Source of the DNA: Chloroflexota bacterium
Lineage (GTDB): Bacteria > Chloroflexota > Chloroflexia > Thermomicrobiales > UBA6265
Assembly (NCBI GenBank): GCA_019348515.1
Contig: JAHWJF010000027.1
Location: 1 to 5,788, forward strand
Direction of reading: 5' to 3'
Length of the DNA stretch: 5,788 nucleotides
Below are positions 1-5,524 of this stretch, piece after piece. A model generated the notes under the pieces. The model was not told the origin of the DNA. It ran no database searches and saw only the letters and a list, made by a program, of their open reading frames with translations. Position 1 is the stretch's first letter. The number at the start of each line of letters is the position of its first letter. Made by a program: the position numbers and the translations under genes.

Positions 1-723
1 GTGCTGCGCGCCGCCGCCGATATTCGGACCCAGCTCCTGGGCATCGGTTCGCGCGTCTTCGGTCTTCCTGAGGAGGCGTTGACGGTGCGGGCGGCCGCGG
101 TCTGGCATGAAGGGGAGTCGGTCCCCTACCCAGACCTGATCAAAGCCCACTTCGGAATGGTCGGCGGCGAGCTGATCGGGCACGGCGAAGTCCGACCCGA
201 GCGCGGCAGCGGCTCTTACGCGGAAGGTCCGGTCTTCTGGGAGGTCTGCATCGGTGGCGCCGAGGTCGTGGTCGATCCGGAGACCGGCCGCGTGATGGTC
301 ACCAAGGCGGTCAGCGTTGCCGACGTCGGCAAGGCGATCAATCCCCGCCTCGTCGAAGCCCAGGAGATGGGTGGCGCCATGCAGGGGATCGGGAACGCCC
401 TGCACGAGGAGATGCTCTTCGATCACACCGGTACGCTGCTGAACGCCACACTCTTCGAGTACCACGTCCCCACAATCGCGGACATGCCCGATACTTTCGT
501 CTCGAACATCGTCGAGAATGCGGACGGTCCGGGTCCCTACGGCGCCAAGGGCGTCGGCGAAGGCGCGCTCGCCGGGATCACCGCGGCCATCGCCACGGCG
601 CTCGCGGACGCTGGGGTGCAGATCGACACCCTGCCGGCGACTCCGGAGCGCGTGTGGCGGGCATTGGCCGCGCGTGAATCCCAGCAACCGGACAATGGAA
701 GAGGTAACGGAGGCATAGAGTGA
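1..723 (+). CDS. Xanthine dehydrogenase-family molybdopterin-binding large subunit, C-terminal part (5' end outside window)
   Basis: This is the last 240 residues of a molybdenum hydroxylase large subunit (XdhA/CoxL type), a cytoplasmic enzyme that hydroxylates N-heterocycles or aldehydes at a Mo-molybdopterin centre, usually with separate FAD and 2Fe-2S subunits. Visible family blocks are a VDPETGRV strand (about 91-98), the cofactor-contact segment EAQEMGGAMQGIGNALHEE (about 119-137), and GAKGVGEGA (181-189), whose Glu187 matches the catalytic glutamate of the family. The C-terminal PATPERVWRAL is also typical. Family members run to about 750-800 residues, so roughly the last third is present. 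The GTG at base 1 is an internal codon at the window edge, not a believable start. The stop overlaps the next gene's start, so the two are probably translationally coupled. The exact substrate (xanthine, nicotinate, CO, aldehyde) cannot be decided because the active-site loop lies mostly upstream of the window. Confidence 0.93.
   Translation: MLRAAADIRTQLLGIGSRVFGLPEEALTVRAAAVWHEGESVPYPDLIKAHFGMVGGELIGHGEVRPERGSGSYAEGPVFWEVCIGGAEVVVDPETGRVMVTKAVSVADVGKAINPRLVEAQEMGGAMQGIGNALHEEMLFDHTGTLLNATLFEYHVPTIADMPDTFVSNIVENADGPGPYGAKGVGEGALAGITAAIATALADAGVQIDTLPATPERVWRALAARESQQPDNGRGNGGIE
709..713 (+). promoter_or_regulatory. Ribosome binding site of the MBL hydrolase gene
   Basis: GGAGG lies inside the end of the upstream coding sequence, 6 bases before the GTG at 720 and 18 bases before the in-frame ATG at 732. 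The spacing favours GTG 720, which also gives a GTGA overlap with the preceding stop. Confidence 0.7.
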
Positions 724-1490
724 CGGCAAACATGAAGGTCTATCTGCTCGATAACGGCACGCTGATGCTCGACGAGTCGTTCGTAACATGGAACCATGGT
801 CAAGGTAAGGAATTCCGCTTTCCGGTTTACGCGCTCTACGTCGACCATCCCGACGCCAAGGTGATGATCGACACCGGCATCGATAAGGCCTGGGTGGAGC
901 GAAAACTGCCGTTCGAGAAGCCGCAACAGACCGAAGACCAAACGATCTCAGCGCAGCTGGCGAAGATCGGCGTGCGGCCGGAAGAGATTGACATCGTTAT
1001 CAACTCTCACCTGCACTTCGATCATTGCTCGAACAACAAACTCTTTCCACAGGCAACGTTCTACTTCTCCAGATCGGAACTGCGACATGCCTACGTCCCC
1101 GACCCCTGGGAACGGCTGGGGTACGACCCCGATCTTGTCGTCATGCCGGGGATGAAGACCGAGTTGCTTGATCTCGGCCACTACGAATACGAGGTCCTCC
1201 CGGGGATTACCTTGATCGAGACTCCTGGGCATTCCGTCGGGCACGTTTCGGCGATTCTCAGACCAGCCGGGGATACGCCGCCGCTCGTATTCCCGTTCGA
1301 CGTTGCCTGGACGAAGCACAATCTCGTCGATCGGGTCATGATGGGTTTGCACAGCGATCCCCGGGAGCTTCTCGACTCGATGAATCGCATCGAGAACATC
1401 GCCAGGAAGATCGGCGGCAACATTTTCTACTCGCACGATCCTGAGGAGTATGCGAGCTACACCCTCGCGCCTGGCTACTACGGCGGCTAG
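720..1490 (+). CDS. Metallo-beta-lactamase-fold hydrolase, N-acyl-homoserine-lactonase-like family
   Basis: A 256-residue soluble, probably di-zinc hydrolase with no signal peptide. The metal ligands are visible: H97-x-H99-x-D101-H102 in NSHLHFDH, H171 in TPGHSVGH, bridging D194 in FPFDVAW, and H239 in FYSHD. Their order and spacing, the DTG near residue 51, and the C-terminal HDPEEYASYTLAPGYYGG match AiiA/AttM lactonases (about 250 residues) from end to end. One difference stands out: AiiA has D191-A-S-Y194, where Tyr194 helps catalysis, whereas this protein has D194-V-A-W197. The enzyme may therefore act on something other than an acyl-homoserine lactone. Known relatives also open other lactones, such as 4-pyridoxolactone. 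The position directly after a molybdenum hydroxylase and before a nucleoside-type transporter suggests, by inference, ring opening or ester/amide hydrolysis in a catabolic route. GTG 720 was chosen for its GGAGG at 6-base spacing; ATG 732 would remove only four residues. Confidence 0.88.
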   Translation: MTANMKVYLLDNGTLMLDESFVTWNHGQGKEFRFPVYALYVDHPDAKVMIDTGIDKAWVERKLPFEKPQQTEDQTISAQLAKIGVRPEEIDIVINSHLHFDHCSNNKLFPQATFYFSRSELRHAYVPDPWERLGYDPDLVVMPGMKTELLDLGHYEYEVLPGITLIETPGHSVGHVSAILRPAGDTPPLVFPFDVAWTKHNLVDRVMMGLHSDPRELLDSMNRIENIARKIGGNIFYSHDPEEYASYTLAPGYYGG

Positions 1491-1566
1491 CGGAGCGACG
1501 GATCCCTACGATGGCGCGTGGCAGGAAGCAGGAATCAAGCGTGAACCGGAGCGGTCGACGGCAAAC

Positions 1567-1614
1567 GGGCGATGGTCAGATCACGCCTGCCGCCGCCCTG
1601 TCCCCCCATCGCCC
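1567..1614 (+). repeat. Inverted repeat GGGCGATGG / CCATCGCCC
   Basis: A perfect 9-base inverted repeat (1567-1575 and 1606-1614) with a 30-base interval. The right arm overlaps the first copies of the CCCATCA heptad, so the left arm may simply be a heptad copy in the opposite orientation. In RNA it could pair just ahead of the GTG start at 1637. No T tract follows, so a terminator role is unlikely. Confidence 0.4.
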
Positions 1615-1632
1615 ATCACCTATCACCCATCA
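1605..1632 (+). repeat. Four tandem heptanucleotide copies, consensus CCCATCA
   Basis: The units are CCCATCG, CCCATCA, CCTATCA and CCCATCA with no gaps, and a stray CCCATCG follows at 1649-1655. It ends four bases before the preferred GTG start of the ABC ATPase. Short heptanucleotide tandem repeats are known from intergenic DNA of other bacteria (cyanobacterial STRR families). I have no evidence for a function here. Confidence 0.65.
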
Positions 1633-1636
1633 CCCC

Positions 1637-3286
1637 GTGACCCGGTCGCCCATCGTTCAGATGCGCGATATCAGCAAGCGCTTCGGGCCGGTCCTGGCCA
1701 ACGACCGCATCTCCCTCGATCTCTGGCCGGGCGAAGTCCACGCCGTTCTCGGTGAGAACGGTGCCGGCAAGACCACGCTCATGAACGTGCTCGCCGGGAT
1801 GTACCAGCCGGACGCTGGAACCATTCGCATCGCGGGCGAGGAGGTGCAGATCACCTCCCCGGCGGACGCGCTGCGACGCGGCATTGGCACCGTCTACCAG
1901 CACTTCACGCTCGTCCCGAATCTCTCTATTCTGGAAAACGTGGTACTCGGCGCGGAGGGCGGGTTCCTGGTCGATCTCGGCGCGGCGGAAGCGAAAGTGG
2001 CATCGATGCTCGGCGAGTTCGGGCTCGACGTCTCGCCCCAGACCGAGATTCGGCATCTGGCGCTCGGCCAACGGCAGCGCATCGAGATCATCAAGGTCCT
2101 TTTCCGAGGCACGCGCGTGCTCCTTCTCGACGAGCCGACATCCGTGCTCACACCAGGCGAGGTCACCTCCCTCCTGGAGCTCCTGCGTCGCCTGCGCGAC
2201 CAGGGTGTTGCCGTCGTACTCATCACCCACAAGCTCGGCGAGGCGCTGGCCGTAAGCGACCGCGTCACCATCCTGCGCGGCGGACGCGCCGTGGGCGACC
2301 TGGGACCGGACGTGATGTCCGGCGCAAACCGGGAGAGCGTGCGCCAGCGCATCGTCGAGCAGATGTTTGGCGGATCACAACCCTCGGGGTCCCATTTACC
2401 TACAGCGTCCGCACAAAATCGTGTCATTCCGAGGAACGAGGAATCTCGTCTTCAGGACGTGCACGGAGGCGGAGAACTGAGATTCTTCGCTGGCGCTCAG
2501 AATGGCATGTCACCTGCGGAGCTGCTGTCGCTGCGCGGCATCTCCACCTCGGGAGACCGGGGCTCCCCACCGCTGCACGATCTCTCGCTCGATCTGAACT
2601 CGGGTGAGGTATTCGGGATCGCGGGCGTCGATGGCAACGGTCAGAAAGAGCTGGGCGAGGTCATCGCCGGCCAGCGACCGGTCACCTCAGGCAAGATTCT
2701 TCTCAACGGTGTCGACATCACCAACCGCGGAGTCGCCGTCGCGACCCGGCTCGGCATCGGCTACGTTACCGACGACCGCCTGCACGAGGGCTCCGTTGCG
2801 GGGTCCAGCATTACGGACAACGTCGCGCTGAAGTCGATCGGCCGCAAGCCGTTCTCCAACGGCTTCTGGCTCAACCGTCGCGCCATGGAGGAGCAAGCCC
2901 GGCGCCTGATCACCGAGTTCGACGTCAAGACGCCGGGGCCGGACACCGCGATCGGTACGCTCTCCGGCGGCAATATCCAGAAGCTGCTGCTGGCGCGGGA
3001 GCTGGCCCTGGAACCGAAGCTCCTGATCTGCAACAAACCGACGACGGGTCTCGATCTGAGGACTGCCCGCTTCGTGATCCAGTCCCTGCGCGACCAGGCT
3101 GACGCTGGCAAGGTCGTGGTCCTGATCTCATCGGAGCTCGACGAGCTGTTGGAGATCAGCGACCGCATCGGGGTGATGTACAACGGGCAACTCGTGGCCG
3201 TCATACCTCGCGCCGCAGCCGATCTCGAAACAATCGGCAACCTCATGCTCGGCGGCACGCGGCGTCCGAGACGGGTGCCGGCATGA
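1637..3286 (+). CDS. ABC transporter ATP-binding protein, BMP/nucleoside type, two fused ATPase domains
   Basis: The energising subunit of a nucleoside-type importer (NupO/YufO, NupA relatives), 549 residues against about 510 usual. Domain 1 has Walker A GENGAGKTT (39-47), Q-loop Gln88, signature LALGQRQRIEI (141-151), Walker B LLLDEPT with D165/E166, and H-loop His198. Domain 2 has a degenerate Walker A GVDGNGQ (330-336, Lys replaced by Gln), a good signature LSGGN (442-446), a degenerate Walker B ICNKPTTGLD (N466/K467), and Ser499 at the H-loop. This asymmetry is usual for the family and predicts one competent ATP site, built from domain 1 Walker motifs and the domain 2 signature. The extra length lies in the interdomain linker (about 246-293), where a palindromic repeat is translated in frame with odd codon use (TTA, AGA). 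GTG 1637 was chosen because family homology begins there (SPIVQMRDISKRFG), although no Shine-Dalgarno precedes it. Alternatives are ATG 1511 and GTG 1541. The stop overlaps the permease start as ATGA. Confidence 0.93.
   Translation: MTRSPIVQMRDISKRFGPVLANDRISLDLWPGEVHAVLGENGAGKTTLMNVLAGMYQPDAGTIRIAGEEVQITSPADALRRGIGTVYQHFTLVPNLSILENVVLGAEGGFLVDLGAAEAKVASMLGEFGLDVSPQTEIRHLALGQRQRIEIIKVLFRGTRVLLLDEPTSVLTPGEVTSLLELLRRLRDQGVAVVLITHKLGEALAVSDRVTILRGGRAVGDLGPDVMSGANRESVRQRIVEQMFGGSQPSGSHLPTASAQNRVIPRNEESRLQDVHGGGELRFFAGAQNGMSPAELLSLRGISTSGDRGSPPLHDLSLDLNSGEVFGIAGVDGNGQKELGEVIAGQRPVTSGKILLNGVDITNRGVAVATRLGIGYVTDDRLHEGSVAGSSITDNVALKSIGRKPFSNGFWLNRRAMEEQARRLITEFDVKTPGPDTAIGTLSGGNIQKLLLARELALEPKLLICNKPTTGLDLRTARFVIQSLRDQADAGKVVVLISSELDELLEISDRIGVMYNGQLVAVIPRAAADLETIGNLMLGGTRRPRRVPA
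2421..2508 (+). repeat. Imperfect palindromic repeat inserted in frame in the ATPase gene
   Basis: The left arm (2421-2447, GTGTCATTCCGAG...GAATCTC) pairs with the right arm (2479-2508, GAGATTC...CTCAGAATGGCAT) at 21 of 27 positions, with a 3-base bulge and a 31-base loop. It resembles the intergenic element I recall from many GC-rich genomes as 'TCATTCTGAGCG...GAAGAATCTC' with its inverse partner. It is translated as residues 262-291 of the ATPase, including VIPRNEESR, a peptide that usually marks a translated copy of such repeats. Codons in and around it (TTA, AGA, AGG, many A/T-ending) contrast with the rest of the gene. Identity as a dispersed repeat is inferred from memory, as only one copy is in view. 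Confidence 0.75.
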
Positions 3287-4434
3287 TGCGACACGGGGTG
3301 TTCCCAGCCCGCTTTGCTCCATTGCTAACATCCGTCGCGGCGATCGCGGCAGCGATGGTCCTGGGCGGGTTGTTCCTGGCGATCCGCGGCAAGGACCCAA
3401 TCGCGGCTTACGGGATGCTGGCGAGCCGGGGTCTCGGCACGTCATACGGCATCACCGAGACGCTCATCCGGATGGCGCCGCTCCTGATCGTCAGCGCGGG
3501 ACTGCTCATCTCACTCCGCGCCGGGGTCTGGAACATCGGTATCGACGGGCAGCTCATGGTCGGCGCGCTCTTCGCGGGCGTCGCCGCGGCGGCGGTCGCC
3601 GGGCAGATTGCAAATCCCCTGATGTGGGTGATTGCTGCCCTTGCCGGTATGGGCGGTGGGTTGCTCTGGGCGCTGGTCCCCGGCATCCTGCGCGTGCGCT
3701 GGGGACTCAACGAGATCATCACCACGCTGATGATGAATTATGTCGCCCTCAACGTCACCTCCTGGCTAGTGAAAGGCCCGGTCAAGGATCCCAGCGTCGT
3801 CCCACCACAAACCGTCTTGATCCCCCGCGAGATGCGCCTCCCCGCGATCCCGGAGACGGGTGTGCACGTCGGGCTCGTCGTGGGGCTCATCGTCGTGGTG
3901 CTGGTGACGATCCTGTTCCGTCACACGGTGATCGGGTTCATGCTCGACGTGGTGGGAAGGAACCGCCAGGCCGCCATTCACGCCGGGATGCCGGTCAACC
4001 GCTTGACGCTGGTCGCCTTGCTGGCCAGCGGCGCCCTGGCCGGCCTGGCCGGAGCGAACGATATTCTGGGAGTAAAGGGCCTGTTCCAGGGCAACTGGAA
4101 CCCCGGCTACGGCTTTGCCGCGTTCGCGCTCGTCTATCTGGCTCGGTTGAACAGCCTCTGGATCATCCCCTTCGCCTATTTTCTCTCCTTCCTGGCCATT
4201 GGCGGCGAAATGATGGCACGTCCTCTCGGGATCCCGACCTATTTCGTCGAGATGCTCGAAGGGCTCATGCTCATCTGCTTCGCGGTCGCCACCTACTTCG
4301 AGCGGATGCGCTCGCCCTTTGGTCACCAGGAAGAGGTCGAGACCGGCCCCGCCAACGCCGGCGAGGCTCCTGAAGCGCTTGTCGGCGAGCCACTCCTTGA
4401 GCCAGTCGCGCAGCCAACCGGAGGCCGGCCGTGA
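3283..4434 (+). CDS. ABC transporter permease, BMP/nucleoside type (NupP/YufP-like)
   Basis: A 383-residue integral membrane subunit of the importer, relative of NupP/YufP and NupB. Hydrophobic segments lie near residues 14-35, 63-78, 88-107, 113-134, 194-212, 239-258, 275-288, 291-309 and 322-338. Family blocks seen are SLRAGVWNIGIDGQLMVGA (78-95), GLNEIITTLMMNYVA (141-155), and the cytoplasmic coupling loop GRNRQAAIHAGM (225-236) that contacts the ATPase. From about residue 345 a hydrophilic tail rich in Glu, Pro and Ala (HQEEVETGPANAGEAPE...) extends beyond the last membrane segment; it is probably cytoplasmic and I see no motif in it. There is no clear Shine-Dalgarno: the ATG shares ATGA with the ATPase stop, which points to translational coupling. 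A second ATG follows at once (Met-Met), so the start could be three bases later. It should pair with the next permease as a heterodimer. Confidence 0.93.
   Translation: MMRHGVFPARFAPLLTSVAAIAAAMVLGGLFLAIRGKDPIAAYGMLASRGLGTSYGITETLIRMAPLLIVSAGLLISLRAGVWNIGIDGQLMVGALFAGVAAAAVAGQIANPLMWVIAALAGMGGGLLWALVPGILRVRWGLNEIITTLMMNYVALNVTSWLVKGPVKDPSVVPPQTVLIPREMRLPAIPETGVHVGLVVGLIVVVLVTILFRHTVIGFMLDVVGRNRQAAIHAGMPVNRLTLVALLASGALAGLAGANDILGVKGLFQGNWNPGYGFAAFALVYLARLNSLWIIPFAYFLSFLAIGGEMMARPLGIPTYFVEMLEGLMLICFAVATYFERMRSPFGHQEEVETGPANAGEAPEALVGEPLLEPVAQPTGGRP
4420..4424 (+). promoter_or_regulatory. Ribosome binding site of the second permease
   Basis: GGAGG ends 6 bases before GTG 4431 and lies within the end of the first permease. 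It supports the GTG start and the GTGA overlap over any later start. Confidence 0.7.
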
Positions 4435-5375
4435 CCGCCGGCGGCATCCCCCTGGCAGCCTTCATCACCGCCATGCTCGCCGCGGGTCTGGTCGCCGCGG
4501 CGCCGCTGGTGCTGGCAGCGCTCGGTGAAGCCGTCGGCGAGAAATCGGGACTGCTCAACCTCGGCATCGAGGGGATGATGCTATCCGGCGCCTTCTTCGG
4601 GTTCTACGCCGCCTACCAGACCGGCGGCGCGCTTTGGGGCGTGCTGGCCGGGATCGCGGTCGGGTTGACCCTCGGTCTGCTGTTCGCCGTCCTCACCGTC
4701 TCCTTACGGGTCGATCAGGTGCTCGTCGGATTGGCCATCACGATCTTCGGGGGAGGGCTGACCGCATTTCTCTACCGGGACATCTTTGGCGGGCAGAATC
4801 CCTCGCTCAGCGTCGACACGCCAAGGATCGCCATCCCGGCTCTGAGCGGCATTCCCATCCTCGGCGACGCCATGTTCAACCAGGGGCTGCTCTTCTATCT
4901 CGCGTTCCTGCTGGTGTCGGTGTTCGCGTTCCTGCTCGCCCGGACGCGCTTCGGGCTCCAGGTACGGGCGGTCGGCGAGCATCCGTTCGCGGCAGACGCC
5001 TCCGGTGTCGACGTTACTCGCACGCGGTACCTGGCCGCGCTCATCGCGGGGGCGATGGCCGGTCTCGCCGGAGCCTTCCTCTCAGTCGCCGACTTGAAAA
5101 TATTTCAGGTTGGGATGACGGTCGGCACAGGCTTCATCGCGCTGGCGTTGACCATGGTGGGCGGTTGGAATCCGTATCGCATTCTGCTGGCCTCGGTGCT
5201 CTTTGGCCTCCTGCGATCACTCGGTAACGGCTTGCAGATCCTGGGTATCGACGTGCGCACCGAGTTCATCACCATGCTCCCCTACATCGGGATCATGGTC
5301 GCGCTTGCTCTCTTAGCCGGACGAACCTCGCTCCCGGCGGCCCTCGGGGTTCCCTATGCCCGCGGCCGCCGATGA
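4431..5375 (+). CDS. ABC transporter permease, BMP/nucleoside type (NupQ/YufQ-like)
   Basis: The second membrane subunit, 314 residues, a normal length for NupQ/YufQ/NupC relatives. The N-terminal block LGEAVGEKSGLLNLGIEGMM (31-50) is the hallmark of this half of the pair. The coupling loop GEHPFAADASGVDV (182-195) and the block VGTGFIALALTMVGGWNP (231-248) are also family features. Hydrophobic segments lie near 8-30, 45-62, 67-90, 95-114, 152-170, 198-219, 232-244, 249-267 and 278-296. Translation starts at GTG, overlapping the previous stop and preceded by a good GGAGG, so the ATPase and both permeases form one coupled translation unit. The role is the transmembrane path for a nucleoside or similar ligand delivered by the binding protein encoded just downstream. 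The exact ligand is unknown. Confidence 0.93.
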   Translation: MTAGGIPLAAFITAMLAAGLVAAAPLVLAALGEAVGEKSGLLNLGIEGMMLSGAFFGFYAAYQTGGALWGVLAGIAVGLTLGLLFAVLTVSLRVDQVLVGLAITIFGGGLTAFLYRDIFGGQNPSLSVDTPRIAIPALSGIPILGDAMFNQGLLFYLAFLLVSVFAFLLARTRFGLQVRAVGEHPFAADASGVDVTRTRYLAALIAGAMAGLAGAFLSVADLKIFQVGMTVGTGFIALALTMVGGWNPYRILLASVLFGLLRSLGNGLQILGIDVRTEFITMLPYIGIMVALALLAGRTSLPAALGVPYARGRR

Positions 5376-5397
5376 CCCGATTCAGCACGATGAACGA

Positions 5398-5408
5398 CAA
5401 AGGAGGTG
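5398..5408 (+). promoter_or_regulatory. Orphan, perfect Shine-Dalgarno-like sequence
   Basis: AAAGGAGGTGA is complementary over all 11 bases to the usual 3' end of bacterial 16S rRNA (TCACCTCCTTT). No start codon lies 5-10 bases downstream. The nearest ATG (5423) is 16 bases from the GGAGG core, and the signal-peptide start at 5525 is far away. It may serve a poorly spaced start at 5423, act as a ribosome standby site, or be accidental. Confidence 0.45.
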
Positions 5409-5465
5409 AGCCCCGCAACCAGATGAGACGATCCACGTTGGATTTGAGGTTCCAAAATTCGGGTC

Positions 5466-5500
5466 TGCATCGCGGCGCACGTTCCGAACGCGCGCATGCA
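5466..5500 (+). promoter_or_regulatory. Possible nested hairpin in the binding-protein leader
   Basis: TGCAT (5466-5470) pairs with ATGCA (5496-5500), CGCG (5471-5474) with CGCG (5491-5494) across a one-base bulge, and CGTT (5480-5483) with AACG (5487-5490) around a three-base loop. A five-base bulge (GCGCA) separates the inner stem. It ends 10 bases before the ribosome binding site. It could be an RNA processing or stabilising stem, or an operator. GC-rich DNA gives such structures by chance fairly often. Confidence 0.35.
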
Positions 5501-5510
5501 GGTGAGATTG

Positions 5511-5516
5511 AAGGAG
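5511..5516 (+). promoter_or_regulatory. Ribosome binding site of the BMP-family binding protein
   Basis: AAGGAG ends 8 bases before ATG 5525, whose product begins with a clean signal peptide. This decides the start against the upstream in-frame ATGs at 5372, 5390 and 5423. Confidence 0.75.
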
Positions 5517-5524
5517 AGGAACGC

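Larger units (their letters stand above)
1491..1636 (+). other. Spacer between the hydrolase and transporter genes, probably non-coding
   Basis: This stretch stays open in the frame of the downstream ATPase, with possible starts at ATG 1511 and at GTG 1541 (AGGAA at 1530-1534, 6-base spacing). Its would-be peptide has no counterpart in the family. About two thirds of third codon positions are G/C, lower than in the flanking genes, and the second half is a heptanucleotide repeat. I see no clear promoter and no terminator with a T tract, so transcription probably reads through from the hydrolase gene. Confidence 0.5.
5376..5524 (+). other. Spacer/leader before the binding-protein gene
   Basis: 149 bases without a recognised gene. 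It contains an orphan Shine-Dalgarno-like sequence, a possible hairpin and the true ribosome binding site of the next gene. It is open in the reading frame of the binding protein from ATG 5372, which overlaps the permease stop as ATGA, giving a potential 51-residue extension. That extension resembles no family member and only about 60% of its third codon positions are G/C, so I treat it as untranslated leader. I see no convincing promoter, and no terminator with a T tract. Confidence 0.5.

Noticed and set aside
1..3. GTG at the first base as a gene start
   Set aside because: The protein begins in the middle of the molybdopterin-binding subunit and the family is about three times longer, so the frame simply enters from outside the window.
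732..734. ATG as start of the MBL hydrolase
   Set aside because: It lies 18 bases from GGAGG, whereas GTG 720 lies 6 bases from it and overlaps the previous stop.
537..941. Minus-strand open frame opposite the hydroxylase and hydrolase genes
   Set aside because: It is antisense to two well-supported genes, has no recognisable protein features, and long antisense frames are common in GC-rich coding DNA. The same applies to minus-strand frames at 948-1436, 1616-2230, 1894-2427, 2761-3294 and 3766-4326.
1511..1636. Forty-two-residue N-terminal extension of the ABC ATPase
   Set aside because: No family counterpart, lower third-position G/C and partly made of heptad repeats; kept as an alternative only, because the preferred GTG 1637 lacks a ribosome site.
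1605..1655. CRISPR-like array
   Set aside because: Units are 7 bases, contiguous, with no spacers.
2372..2520. Frameshift or gene split between the two ATPase domains
   Set aside because: The frame is continuous and both domains are complete on either side; the odd segment is an in-frame insertion, not a break.
3624..4373. Second plus-strand frame inside the first permease
   Set aside because: Its product is Arg/Pro/Gly-rich without hydrophobic segments, the usual shadow of a GC-rich membrane protein gene. The same holds for 4634-5227.
5438..5458. Promoter-like TTGGAT ... CAAAAT in the leader
   Set aside because: Only 9 bases separate the two boxes, too short for a sigma-70 type promoter, and a small TTGGA/TCCAA inverted repeat explains the likeness.
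5376..5524. Purine or other known riboswitch ahead of the binding protein
   Set aside because: No conserved aptamer core was recognisable, and the 149 bases are partly occupied by the orphan ribosome site and a simple hairpin.
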